Origin: Hyaloperonospora brassicae
Taxonomy: Eukaryota > Oomycota > Peronosporomycetes > Peronosporales > Peronosporaceae
NCBI GenBank assembly: GCA_947650285.1
Contig: CANTFL010000136.1
Span: 1-64,000, forward strand
Direction of reading: 5' to 3'
Length of the DNA stretch: 64,000 bases
How positions within the stretch are numbered: position 1 is the stretch's first letter; every line of letters starts with the position of its first letter. The notes beneath the pieces were generated by a model. It was not told where the DNA came from. It worked only from the letters and a program-made list of their open reading frames with translations, and searched no databases. The translations under genes and the position numbers were made by a program. Positions 52,252-63,728 of this stretch are shown here, in pieces.

Positions 52252-53406
52252 ATGAACATGAGGGATGAGCAAGAGAGATATTACTCCACACGTGAAGGCT
52301 TCGCCCATTTTAGTGACCTCGAATGGGCCGCGGTAGGGCGAATGAGATATACCGTGGGCGACATTGGCGTAACCCTTATGTTAGAATCTCTTGACAGAGA
52401 CCAAAAATTTGTCGTCATCGCCAGCTTCATTCAACATGGACTTGATACCAAATGAAAGAAAGTAGCCTTGCTTCAACAGCAAGGCTCAAAACAGGATGAG
52501 CAGTTTAGAGAACCCGGTGCTCAACAGACAGAGCTGTTGAGACAGCAGCAATTCAATGCTGCGGTGGGTGAAACGACACACACGCGTCGTCCCGAAATCT
52601 TGAAGATTGATATCTCCAAGTACAGATGAGTCGAGGAATACTCCGTGTTATTGGGGTTCGTCGAAATAGACAGAGCCATAAAGGCACGTCGCATCGACGA
52701 TGATCAAATGAAACTAACATTTGTTCAAACCCACTTGGCAGGAAGTGCCAAGACTTGGGCCTTAGGGCTCGAGATGAGCGACCCATATGCTTTCGGTTTG
52801 CTAGAAACCTTCAACATTCGGCTCAAACAAACGTTTGAACCGCCTCGGGCTGAGTTCAGGGCTCGTTCTGAGCTACTGAAATTCAAACAAGGTAAGTGCG
52901 ATATGCACGCATACGCTCAGCATATACGACTACTCGCGAGTAGTTTAACTGCTAACCCAGTTCATGAACACACATTGATTACTGTGTTCATACAAGGGCT
53001 TGCAGACGGGCCCGTCAGGAATCCCCTGTTCCGCCTATAGCTGGATACGATGGAACACGCAATCGTATCTGCGGAGCCGGAAGACTTTAGCATGAGACAC
53101 GCTCATGCTAGATCGAGATCTTATCGTCCACCGAGACGACAAGAGACCAAAGGTCCAGAACCAATGGAACTCTGTTATGTTGAGAGCGAGAGACCTCTCT
53201 CTTCAAACAACAAGCGATTGCAAAAGTGCAATCGTTGTCATAAGCTAGGACACTACGCTTACGAGTGTAGTGCTCCACGCCCAGTACCAAACAGTACTGA
53301 GCGAAGTAAACGACCATTTTTCAAAACGGGCAATGGGCGTGGGTCCAGCGCTGTTGCGAAATCGCAAAAGCGGAGCGGACCATCCAAAAATGGCCGGGGT
53401 CAGTAG
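52252..53406 (+). pseudogene. gag: gag of A2, four in-frame stops
   Basis: 385 codons in one frame from ATG 52252 (MNMRDEQERYYSTREGFAHF) to TAG 53404-53406. Stops: TGA 52453-52455, TGA 52627-52629, TAG 53038-53040; a fourth break is the Met-less stretch between them being readable only across those stops. Capsid motifs AKTWALG and RLKQTFEPPRAE, zinc knuckle CNRCHKLGHYAYEC. No frameshift relative to A1, which shows that the ancestral gag frame is well defined. Confidence 0.88.
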
Positions 53407-53427
53407 GGGCGGAGCGTCCTACTGATC
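53385..53427 (+). promoter_or_regulatory. Frameshift hairpin of A2, slippery site altered
   Basis: Arms GGTCAGTAGG (53398-53407) and CCTACTGATC (53418-53427) are identical to A1. The heptamer reads CAAAAAT (53385-53391) instead of AAAAAAT. The gag stop is within the stem. Confidence 0.65.
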
Positions 53428-54681
53428 CAGCAACCTCAAGAGAATTTGCAAATCTCTTGCGAAAGTTGCTCCAGACACACAGTCACTGTGTGTCTCTGCA
53501 CCTGGTGATGAGATATTACTCATCCCTTTGAAGTTAAAAGTGACAAACAATGTGTCACTTCGTGCTCTGGTTCACTGTGGAGCGTCGAACAACTTTGTTC
53601 GTCGCCAGTCACTGGAGGAGCTTGGGCTCAAGTTCGTTGAGCGCCATACCCTCTCACGAGGATGACGGTGCGTCTTGCTACATGCGCATCGATTACCGTT
53701 GAAAAACGTGTAGTAGGAATCCACTACACGTTCGAGGGCGAACAGTACGATGATGACTTCATCGTACTGGATCTGGATGACGAATTTGATGTCATCTTGG
53801 GATTATCTTGGCTCAGAATATACGAGCCAAGGGTGAGCTGGCAGCATCGATCCGTGAAGATTCCTGCCACTTGTTCATCAAATGGCCATATGATGAACAT
53901 CCCGGAGCGTCCACAAGCGTGTGGATGTTCTGCGAGTGAGTGCGATGGCCTCACTTGCGGTACGGTCGTTCGCACGACTGCACAAGATCACAGTGTATTT
54001 GATCACTACACTGTGGAGCAAGCTCCCGGCGGCTGTACAGAAGTACAGGCAGCGCCGAAGGTCCACCACTCGAATAAGTCGAGTGGACCGGGACGTGGAT
54101 GCATGCCTAGCGGGCAGCATCGTAGACAAAAGAAACCCGTTGCCTTCAAAGGGCATCATGGACATCCTAGGTCGACTGGAGAGTCGACCGTAGAGGATCG
54201 GTGCCTGACTGCGGTTGCACAGCCACAGCAGGAAGACGTCGAGGGAATAAGTCCCCACGTTCCTGAGGAAGGAATTCCTCAAGAATCACTTGATGAAGGA
54301 TTAGGCCTTCAGCAACCTGTGGAAACAAGTTCCCAGGAAGTAGCCGAGACGTTGAACGTCTTGGTTAATGACGGATCAAGCGTAGGCGCTTATACGCTTG
54401 ATCTGATTGTGCCTCCGAAGTTAACTTCGGAGATGACTCAATTGCCAACGCTAGAACCGAAACGGTTCTTGCGTGATCTACGCAGTGGCAAAGTCAAGCA
54501 GATCTGCATACTCATCACAGAGGATGAGTATGTGGCCGATATTCGGTCGGCGACGGTATTTGCCGAGAACGAACGCGTTCCCAGCAGCTCATCGATGAAT
54601 GAAAGTGTCCTCGATGAGAAGACTTGGATTGAACGATACACTTCTCAATCCTGGGAGTCACTTCAGGCAAATCCTTTGTAA
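53409..54681 (+). pseudogene. pol: pol N-terminus of A2: protease and linker
   Basis: The protease site reads LVHCGASNNFVRRQSLE: His replaces the catalytic Asp kept in A1. Two one-base deletions (near 53459 and 53645) change frame. From 53662 a 339-codon frame runs through YDDDFIVLDLDDEFDVILGL, the Cys-rich ACGCSASECDG and the linker, to TAA 54679-54681 (Tyr in A1). Confidence 0.85.
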
Positions 54682-54795
54682 AAGGATTTGATCGAATTCA
54701 GGGATGTGTTACCTGAACCCGTACTTTGTGAGTTGCTTAAGGACAAAGGCGCTCGACACTAGATCGAGCTCAAACCGGTCTCGAAGTACTGTGTC

Positions 54796-56100
54796 ATGAA
54801 GCAGTGGCCACTGCCTCGTGAACAAGTACTAGCGATCGACAGGCTCTTTGCAGACCGCTTTGCAACGGGCCATGTGAGGGAATCAACTTCTACTCACAGA
54901 TCTCCGACCTTCGGTGTGCGAACGATCACAGGAGTATGGCGGATAGTGCACGCATTCAACAAGTTGAATGCTACAACGGTACCGGCTCAGACACCGATAT
55001 TGAGGAAGGACGTGATCATAGATGACATGTCTAAGAGTACCATCTCTTCTTCCATGGATCTGATGGATGGATTCTATCAGATCCTCATGCGTGAACGGGA
55101 CATCCCGTACACGGCAGTGAGCACCCCCAGCGGTATGTTGTGGGAGTGGCTAGTGATGTCACAGGGGCTGAGTAATGCCCCTGCTACTTTCAACAGATGT
55201 GTCACAAATCTGTTGAGACCGGTGTGGGATTTCGCACCGAGTTACTTTGACGATGTGCTCGTCCATAGTCGGGCTATGGACGTGAAGACGGACGTTGAAG
55301 TTCTCAGAACTCACGTTCGTCAGGTTCTTCAACTTATGCTTGCGCATAAGTTGTACGCAAGCCTCAAGAAGTGTATATTCGCAGCTAGCGAAATACCACT
55401 TCTTGGTTGCATCGTGGGTAAACACGGCGTACGCCCTGATCCCGAAAAGATCAAGGCGATCACCGACTGGTCTGTGCCAGTCGATGTCAAGGGACTAAGG
55501 AAGTTCCTTGGACTAGCGGCGTACTTGCACAAGTACTCGCGCAACTACGCCGAGATGACTGTGCATCTTTCTTGGTTACTCAAGAAAAATGTCAAGTGGT
55601 CATGGAACGCTGAGTGCCAGCGTTCCTTTGAAACCATCAAGCGGAGCTTGATGCAATCGCCCATCTTGGCGATTGCAGATCAGGACAGACCATTTCATGT
55701 GGTCTGTGACGCCAGCGATTTTGCTATCGGCTGCGCGCTGATGCAATTTGACACATATGGTGCAGAAGGCGTCATCTGCTATCAATCGCGTCAGCTGCAA
55801 GCAGCTGAGCGTAATTATTCAGTCTATGACAAGGAAATCCTTGCCATGAAGTACGCAATGGCCAAGTTTCGCGTCTCTCTCTTAGGAGATAGACCTTTCA
55901 TCGTCCAAAAGGACCATGTTCACTACGCACCGCCGTAAACAGTCCCCATGTCTTCCAACGAATGGCGGGGTGGCTGTCTTTCTTTGCGGAGTACAACTTT
56001 TCCGTCGAGTATAAACCAGGACGACTGAATGTCATCTTTGACGCCCTATTGCGACGACCCGATTTCGAGCCAGGCGCGCAATCCAACAGTGGGAACAAGC
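54796..56100 (+). pseudogene. pol: pol of A2: reverse transcriptase and RNase H
   Basis: A 380-codon frame (54796-55938): WRIVHAFNKLNATTVPAQTP, MDLMDGFYQILMRERDIPYT, LWEWLVMSQGLSNAPATFNR, SYFDDVLVHSR (YxDD), LGCIVGKHGVRPDPEKIKAI, then RNase H HVVCDASDFAIGCALM and YDKEILAMKYAMAKFR. The frame ends at 55938 because a base is missing in the D-H-A-S-L block (reads QKDHVHYAPP). TAA 54679 and TAG near 54760 precede it. The best preserved RT of family A in the window. Confidence 0.9.
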
Positions 56101-57817
56101 CCAATGTTGCTGTACTTACGGTCAGTTTCCCGTCGCCAACATTACTTGATGACTTGAGAAAGGCCTACGAAGAGGACAAGGATCTTCTGCGCTTGATGGA
56201 TCATCTGGCAAATCCATCTCGTAAAGCTTTGAAAGATTTACCGGCTTTTTACCAACCCTCTTCGGATCGGTACACAACTCGCAACATGTTGCTGTACTAT
56301 ACGGCCGTTGCCGGCGACACGTCTCATGTCGCCGTCCCTACTCATAATAATTTGTACCTGCGCATCTTGTATGAGTGTCACGATGCCTCAACAGGCGGGC
56401 ATCGTGGAAGGGAAACGATTTACCGCAAGGTAAGTCGCAACGTTTACTGGCCACGCCAGTATCCGTTGTGCCGCAAGTATATTCGAGATTGCGAGGGTTG
56501 TTAGCGGGTGAAGCCCAGTCCTTCTTCCCGTGCACCATTACAGCCTCATCCTGTCCCGGCAGAGTCTGGCAGTCCGTTTCAATGGACTTCGTCTTCGGTT
56601 TCCCCAAAGAAGCTCACAAAAATAATGGTAATATTGTGTTTGTTGACCGTTTTAGCAAGATGGTTCATCTTGCTGCAGTTACAAAGTCGATCAGCGCACA
56701 CGGATGTGCGCGTGTATTTATCGACACGATACTTTGACTTCACGGGTTACCCCGTGAACTCGTATCCGACCGTGATCCCAGGTTCACGGCGGAGTTTTGG
56801 CAGTCCGTGTTCCGATCCATTGGAACGCGGTTGAAGGTGTCAACATCTGGCCATCCCGAAACCGATGGTCAGACGAAACGTGCCAAACGCGTCCTTGACG
56901 AGATCCTTCGCGGATCCGTTCACTCGTTCTCGAGTTGGAGCGAATTTCCACCTCTCGCAGAATTCGCCTTCAATAATTCGGTGCATTCTTCAACTTAGCA
57001 CACACAATTGTTCGTGAATGGCTTACGCCATCTACGTCAGCCCTCTATGTTAGAGTGTGACCCTTGGTTTAGGAAGGGAGGGACTCGCTCGGGAACAAAC
57101 CGTTCTAGCTCTTGCTCATCACGTGTCGACGCGAACGTCGGCACGTACGATGCCGATGTCGATCAAGTCGACATCGATGAAGAAGATCACCTCAATAATA
57201 GCGATGATGCTATTATTAACACAGATGAGGATGACGATGCTGGTATTTTCAGCATCGCCAACGACTGTTCAAGCGAGGATGATGACATCCAAGATGATGA
57301 ACAGAAAGAAGAAAGAACTCTTTCTGCAGTTCGCACAAGGCGAACTAAACACAACAAGGCTAAATCAGCAGAAAGATTTCTGCTGGATCGCGAAGCAGTG
57401 GTCCGTTTCGTGCAGGATTCCATCGCTCCCGCGGAGGACTAGCAGAAATCGAACCCCGACAAGAATGGAAGAGCAAATGTTCTTTTATTTATTGAAGGCG
57501 ACTTAGTCCTACTATAAACGATAAACTTAACTAGACATGTAGTAACTAACGTGGGAAGCAGCAAACTACTGCCCAAGTACATCGTTCCCTTTCGTGTGCT
57601 GCTCCGACAAGGAAACGCATACACGATCGAACTGCCACGCAGGATGCGTACGCATCCTACGTTTTACGTGGGACGTCTCCGCCCGTACTGTCAGTACGAG
57701 TCCTCTTCCGACGATGAAGATAACCCCCACGTTCAAGAACCTCCATTAGGCACTTGCGTTCGCGCTTCAGAAGATCAGTCTGGACGCGTAACGAAGAGAC
57801 CTCTCCACGCAGTTTAG
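56101..57817 (+). pseudogene. pol: pol of A2: integrase and GPY/F module
   Basis: Zinc domain HNNLYLRILYECHD, GGHRGRE, DCEGC, then TAG 56502-56504 (shared with A1). Core: SVSMDFVFGFPKEAHKNNGN (first Asp present), a TGA near 56735, SDRDPRFTAEFW (second Asp), and DGQTKRAKRVLDEILR with Lys at the catalytic Glu. Acidic stretch (DVDQVDIDEEDHLNNSDDA, about 57150-57310). GPY/F: LPKYIVPFRVLLRQGNAYTI, ending FYVGRLRPY. The open frame ends at 57817. TAG near 57440 and TAA near 57515 interrupt. Confidence 0.87.
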
Positions 57818-59504
57818 AGATCTCTCTGCGAGATGTCGCCAGATCGTTAATGAGGGAACGGACATCACGCTTAACCTGAAGTTGCTCGACCGCGTACTCA
57901 GCACTATCCTTCGCACGATCGGCTTCGCGATCCTTGCGTTGATGTCGCACAGTGTCGGTCAGAGCGTAACGCCCATCTCGCTCGTGCTCCATATCCTCGC
58001 GCAATTGATCGATTGCGCGATCCATCTTGTATCGGTCGAAATGGTGAGCCGAACGACTTGGAGGAGGTTTATCCTATTCCTCCACATCCTTTGGTGGACT
58101 TAAAAGGTCGTCAACGCTTCACTGACGAGCGTATCTTGAACCTCTGTGACAACTTAGGATCAGAACGAGTTACCTCGTCCAGTGGCGGGGGTATCCGCCC
58201 TCTTGAAACAGCTGAGATACCGCTCTAATCTGATGTTGGACGTGCCCGGTCTCGTCGAGAACTACGACGAGACACACCCTACGATGGAGGGCCATCGTCG
58301 TACGAGCCCCCGCCGCGTTCGTAAAGGCATTGCGAAGTCTCAATCCCTTGGTACATCTCGGACGAGATTTGCGCCCTCCAATAGTACTGATTAGAGAGGT
58401 ACGCCTCCCTAGAGGCGCGACCTGAGTTGTCAACACCACTCTGGCACTTCTTTCCCCACGAGAAGCAAGGTAAATCTGACTCTCGAGACAAATCGGTGCA
58501 ATTTAAACGGAGAACCGGTATGAGACTTCAGCTCAAACCTATTGCGAGCAACATCGAGATTGTCCAGCCAAACCTTGCGGTAAATATTCTCAGTGTTAAC
58601 GATAAACGAGTTCCACGCCTGCACCAAAGAGAGCTCGTCTCTCTTTCGGATTTCGTGGTACCATCAATGTCTAAAGAAGACATCGATGTAGAATTCATGC
58701 TCAGTGCGATAATGGATCGCACTGGGATCCAGTCCATGAATCCTTAACGAGTCAAAGAGTGGTGTTTGACAAATCTCAGTGGTATATCCATACCACTGTC
58801 TCAACTCGCTCAAGGTGGGCATCCATGGCTTGTTCTCAGGAGCAGGATCGCAACGCGTCACGATACGGCTCCTCTTGTGTGGTGCCAACATGAGAGCTAG
58901 CACCACGATCGCCGCAATAACTAGTGTTGCTGCGGCTATGGCTACGATGCCTCCGCAAATAGTCATCGACACCGTTATGAGGACGTACATCATCATGTTT
59001 CGCACTCGCCACGTGCGAATACGAGCGCAATCGTTTCGAAACCGGCGACGAGTTCACAGACTCGTCGGAACAACCAAACATTTCATGGCGCAAGTCTTAA
59101 TCGAGACCGCCGCGAGGCGCAGCAGTCGTCAATTCCGCAACCCGACGGTCGGGCGCTGCGGACGGCTTGATACCGGACGGAGAGACCGACTTGCTCTAAA
59201 AGACCACCTCTACTTCGGGATTTTGGTATATGGTACTACCTCCCGCAGCCGAAGCTGCATGAAAAGGAGCAGCACGTGGATGAACACGCGCTTCTGCAAC
59301 TACGGGAGTTGCAGACTGCTTACAGGCAGTAGCAGGTGACTTGGCATCTGCTGCTGAGTCTCGAACAGCTTGTTCTCCGGCTGCATGCATCCGTGCAGAA
59401 GCTTTACTGGCGGTAATGTTCGCGCAGCGCATGTACGAACTCTTCATGCGCTGGAATGAGTTGGTCAAACCCAACAAGTGCTCCCTTTCCCACAGAGCGA
59501 CCAA
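57657..59504 (-). pseudogene. Antisense ORF of family A, copy A2
   Basis: Runs against pol from 59504 (MVALWEREHLLGLTNSFQRM) to 57657 in several frames. In order: Ala-rich MHAAGEQAVRDSAADAKSPA; HEMFGCSDESVNSSPVSKRL; APENKPWMPTLSELRQWYGY; FDSLRIHGLDPSAIHYRTEH and EFYIDVFFRH; QAWNSFIVNTENIYRKVWLD; SRESDLPCFSWGKKCQSGVD; coiled coil MDRAIDQLREDMEHERDGRY (58025-57657, 122 codons open). Equivalent positions and segments occur in A1 and A3. At least four frameshifts. Confidence 0.68.
58095..58290 (+). pseudogene. Chromodomain remnant of A2
   Basis: RQRFTDERILNLCDNLGSE then, in another frame, SYLVQWRGYPPS, followed by stops and scrambled sequence. It corresponds to A1 6240-6430. Confidence 0.75.
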
Positions 59505-59569
59505 ACGGTGATCACTCTGTTACCAATCAATATAAACACTTACTTTTGTGACTGATGGTTAAAGGAGGG

Positions 59570-60040
59570 GTAACGGGGTGAGTCAGGTACATAAAATTGA
59601 TATCTTTGAACCAATTTTTGAAGATTATCTATTTAGATAATGTTCAATTGACATTAATCGTAAGGAGTAAGGTTGAAGCAATATTACCCCCAAGGGTAAT
59701 ATTTCTATGATGGGTTGCTCCACCTGATGGTTGATGCTTACGGTACATCAACCAGATTAACCACCAATCGCTGCTGGACGCGCGCAATCGGTGGTATGCA
59801 GAAGAACCACATAGAGACAGTAGTCTAATATAGTTCGATTAAGTCAAAGATAGTTTAGTGAGATAATAACATATTGAATAAGAATTCTACTTTTCCCTCA
59901 AGAAAAAGCTTTCGGGTTCTGTATTGTCTTGGTCGCGCTTCCTCACGCCACGTGTACGTGACGTCGGGCGTACGCACCCTTGTATCGTTATCAATACAAG
60001 GCCTTGCTCAGTTAACTGAGCAAGAACGTTCCCTGTTACC
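59570..60040 (+). repeat. 3' LTR of A2
   Basis: Preceded by the purine tract AAAGGAGGGG (59561-59570). It starts (TG)TAACGGGGTGAGTCAGGT. The first 170 bp resemble the A3 LTR more than the A2 5' LTR. The second half (from the core at 59761) closely matches 50761-50954 plus 52114-52200. It ends CCCTGTTACC at 60040. Confidence 0.88.
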
Positions 60041-61995
60041 TTGAGAAAAATAGCAGTTTATCCTTCGTCATTATGAATGGTCGCGCGCATATGTCCCATG
60101 ACATCCGAATCCTCGGACCAGAGTCAACTCACGAATAACAAGTCACGCCAGTGTTAGGTACGTCGAGCAAATTCGTCACTATTGTTTGAAACAGTTGCTC
60201 ATCAATTATGATAGAAAGCATCACTGCGTCAAACCTTTTTTATTTGGCTTCATCCACGTCTACTAATCGAGAGAAGATTGAGAACACAATAATTGCTGGA
60301 GTGTAGTGGGAAAGCGCTTGCACGACCCGTGATGTGCACAGTCGTACCCACGCCGACAATTTGTTTCGCACCATTTCATTAAACCCATATAAAAGAAGCG
60401 AAAAGCATTAGTTCAAGCGAGCTGGGATCCGGGGTTTTTACCGGTGTGGGACGAATTTTGACCCAAACATGCGTTGTTTCGCTTGAGCATGACTTAATCC
60501 ACCCAACTCATTGTGATATTTAAATTTTGGGCAGTCGTCTTTAGTGACCCGGGTCACCTTAATTAGGGCCGTCTCTGACAAACTTACACGAATCTTCATG
60601 GAGACAGATCTAGCAGCATTTTTCCTTGAGCATGCTGAGATGCACCTTGGCTATGTTGGCCAAGACGAGTTTTGATGACACATCCTTCCCACTCTTTGTT
60701 TTTTTCTCCACCAGAAATTATCTCACGAAGTAATTCTGGTGTGTACCTATTCACTCCGTAGCTGAACCGTACCTTACGGCGACACTCATCTAAGCTTCTC
60801 TGCTTCGGTCGACGTTTGATTATCTTGCCTGTCATCAGCAATTAACTCACTGGCGCTCTCAGTTCACGTATTTGCTTTAATTGTCAGACAGCTCGTAGGT
60901 ATACTATACATATCATTTTTTACGCAGGCGGGTCTTGAGTTATTCACACTGCGATTGGCACACCTTCTGCGCAGTTATAGCCGGGTCTAACTTGCTTGCT
61001 TGCACACCTGTGTCCCCCAGAAAATTTTTATTCCTGCATTCTTCATCACGACTTGCGTTGCAAGCCTCGCAGACAGCAGTTCTTGGGTAAGGATCATGTA
61101 TATCTTTTCTTGCTTTTACACGATGTTATATTTCTCCTATCTATCCCACTACTTGCCCACTACCTCCTTACGAGCACAACTTTGTCTAGCAGGCTCTGTT
61201 CGAGCGCAGTTATCATGGCATGTATTTAGAATGTTCGCCCCTCACCATTTCAGTGCACAAACTACTAGATAATTTTATGTAGTAGACTTGCGCTTGGTCG
61301 TACCAATGTAAAACTGAGATAGAGATGACTACAACATGCCTTAGCACAAACGACACCGTTCCATAGTTACGAAGTTGTGCTAGGAGCGCCACCAGAAAAG
61401 GTTCTAAATTAATTGACACTCGAGCGTAGCATTATAGTTGAATGTATTTCAACACGACCACAAGTGGATTGTGCCGATACCCCTTGGATATATCCCCGAT
61501 ACTCATGTGACACGTCATCTTTAGGGTCCCTGACTACGCTCTCGATACGAAAAGGTGGACGGTGCGTGAGGGAGCGGTGATGTGCCTTCTTCCATTTGTT
61601 TCTCAGCAAGTCTGCTTCGACTGCGCACCCGTGCGGTTGCTCTATGACCATGCTATGCTGACGTTTTGCCTTTTTCGATCAAGTTGTCATGTAGACTGCA
61701 GCCGATCGATGGCACAATCAGTATCACAAACCACGTCGTTGCGATCGAGACTAGAATGTGGATTGGCATTTCGTTCCACTCAATCTTTGGCACCGGAATA
61801 TGCGCATGTCACGGAGGTCAATTTCTTTTGAGTACGTTGTCACTGGCGTGGCAATAAATGCTCGAGCAGAGCTTTTCACTAGATCTACAATGGCCCGAGT
61901 TGACTCTCGCAGAGGACGAGGGCAAGTGAGTCATTTGTAGCTTAGGTAGCTCCACCTGTCCAAACTTTAACAGCCCTTCGAGCAACAGAGTCTTC
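60041..61995. other. Mostly non-coding; one 81-codon ORF on the minus strand
   Basis: The only frame with protein-like composition is 60841 to 60596 (-), starting MLMTGKIIKRRPKQRSLDEC with Lys/Arg-rich content and an LLREIISGGEKNKEWEGC stretch. A transposase or DNA-binding fragment is possible, but no family is recognised. Frames at 60996-61272 and 61562-61940 overlap in several frames and look random. Confidence 0.4.
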
Positions 61996-62526
61996 TGTAG
62001 CGAAGCTACACAGCTTCTTAAGTCAGAGGAAGACTTAATGCTCAATGAGCAACTCAAGGTTCAGAGAACCCGACTCAAAGAGTAAACAGCTCAGAGAGCT
62101 AAGGTTTGGTTCAAAGAACCCGGCTCAAAGAGTCAACAAGCTCAGAGAGCTTACGGTCCCTGTTCCAGGGGGAGCCAAACGATTCAAAGAATCAAACGCA
62201 CAGAGTACACAAGGAGTAGATGCCTTAACAAGGCGTTGCTATCTCCTTAACGATCGCAAGACGCCTCAGAGATGCACGCATCTTTTGAATCAAAATAGGA
62301 ACTGAATTTTATTTCTTCTTTTAATCTAAAAGAACACTGTAGAAAAAAGAAATTAACCTACTCGATCATGTCCAAAATAGGACTTAAAGGATATCGTAAT
62401 CAATGGTTGACAGACATCAGCCTTCAACAATTGATAATGTGTTCTAATATTACTTTAAAGGGGACCCCATCCCTTGTGTGAACCACACCTATTGTCGACT
62501 ACCAGTCGACGTGTAACCCCGTTAAA
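61996..62526 (-). repeat. Family B solo LTR
   Basis: Reverse complement of a B LTR: starts (left) TGTAGCGAAGCTACA and ends with CGACGTGTAACCCCGTTAAA. Two 51-bp-type units. Flanks TCTTC (61991-61995) and TCTAC (62527-62531) may be a target duplication with one change. Internal element sequence is missing, as after LTR-LTR recombination. The terminal hairpin reads CGTCGACT-GGT-AGTCGACA on the element strand. Confidence 0.87.
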
Positions 62527-63314
62527 TCTACCGTTTAATACAATGGACCTTACTGACGTGCAGACTTAAGTTGAACGCTAGTAGCGTCGACGGTGTTCAT
62601 TGTCAACGTGTCAGCATGAGTAAATGAGCATAATAATCCGGCCACGTATCGCTCAGTGATCGATGAACGATCGAAACACGATTGGGTTGCAACTTTGTAA
62701 GCATTCTACCGGAAAACCTTGTGATGTTTTCGAGGTACATTCGGCTGTCGTAATAATCGATTACGGCCTAGTTTAGCGCGAAATTCTACAGTTGGTCACT
62801 GCTAGCAATTGCGTGGATCTATTGTGCTACACCACACGCGAATCATGTGTCTCTGACGGAGCCTGTGAACCGCCCAGATTCGGATCTTTTCCGGCTCATG
62901 TTAAGAACCAGGCAATGGTGCTCTAACAACGGGTGAGGAACCTCGCAACGCAAATATTAAATTGGGCGTCATTTACGGTCCAGATACATACATAATTCTG
63001 CTGTGCTAAAAGAGTCATCTGCAACTTAATTATTTATTGTTCTTGCTATGATATCATTGTTCACAGATGCATCAGATGCATCCATAGCTTGACGAAGGAC
63101 TGCGATTATAAGAGGCGGTGGTGTACTGAGGTTCCCCACTCTCTTACTAAAGCACTCTTGAGCATCACAATTTCTTCATTCGTGCTTTTGCTGTTGTAAT
63201 TAATCTTCTTGAAAAGTCAAGAAGGTTGTGCAGGCTAAGTGCAAGACCTGGTACAGGTAAGTGCGACCTCACCTAATTGGCTTAGAATGTGACAGAATGA
63301 CAGATGTGACGGGA
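62527..63314. other. No gene recognised
   Basis: No frame over 60 codons with protein-like content. From about 63150 the composition changes towards the CATGTGACAGG-type repeats below. Confidence 0.5.
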
Positions 63315-63400
63315 AGACGGGCGTCATGTGACAGGACATCACCTGGTACGGGAGAGACGGGCGTCATGTGACAGGATGTCACATGGGACAGGGAGAGACG
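63315..63400 (+). repeat. 40-41-bp tandem repeat
   Basis: Units start AGACGGGCGTCATGTGACAG at 63315 and 63355, and AGACGGTCATT at 63396, with CATCACCTGGTACGG or TGTCACATGGGACAG inside. Such direct repeats are common in LTRs. It may be the 5' LTR of an element entering from the right edge. Confidence 0.6.
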
Positions 63401-63554
63401 GTCATTACATTAGACTTGATATGGTAAAGTTTGTAGTTTCCGTCTCTGGTCATACATATCGTAGTGTTGTAGGAAGCGAGTTCTTAACACACAATATATT
63501 CACTTTAACCTTCACCTACTTTGCACTAAGTGCACTACTAAACTCTTTGAGGTT

Positions 63555-63728
63555 ATGAGCCAAACAGAACGTGTTGGCGGCGCGGATCGCGGAGCCACAC
63601 CTGCTGTGGTGGTCAATGGTCATAAGAAGACCATTGATCATAAGCTGAAAGAAAAGTTTGCAGTTTTCGCAGCCGCGGCACTGGACAAGATGCTCGTCAT
63701 GCTCGGGGATTTGTCAAGGCGAATGTGA
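63555..63728 (+). CDS. Short ORF, possible start of a retroelement gag
   Basis: 57 residues starting MSQTERVGGADRGATPAVVV and ending in a Lys-rich then hydrophobic helix (KFAVFAAAALDKMLVMLGDL), stopping at TGA 63726-63728. Another + frame stays open to the window end (QDMVLPPGFGAYSFSHAVTE). Together they could be a frameshifted gag, given the repeat-bearing LTR-like sequence just upstream. Not recognised as a family. Confidence 0.3.
   Translation: MSQTERVGGADRGATPAVVVNGHKKTIDHKLKEKFAVFAAAALDKMLVMLGDLSRRM

Larger units (their letters stand above)
50571..60040 (+). mobile_element. Ty3/gypsy chromovirus, family A, copy A2 (degenerate)
   Basis: Full-length outline of 9.47 kb including a 1159-bp insertion in the 5' LTR. 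Same gene order as A1. gag keeps its frame with four stops; pol has long open parts. The two LTRs match well in their right halves but poorly in their left (U3) halves, and flanks GTGAA and TTGAG do not form a clean duplication. The element may therefore be a recombinant of two copies. Confidence 0.92.

Noticed and set aside
58664..59005. Minus-strand ORF with a membrane-like segment (VLITVSMTICGGIVAIAAAT), suggesting an envelope protein
   Set aside because: The hydrophobic stretch is in a different frame from the antisense protein conserved in A1 and A3, where this region is Ser/Arg-rich and has no membrane segment. It is a frame shadow.
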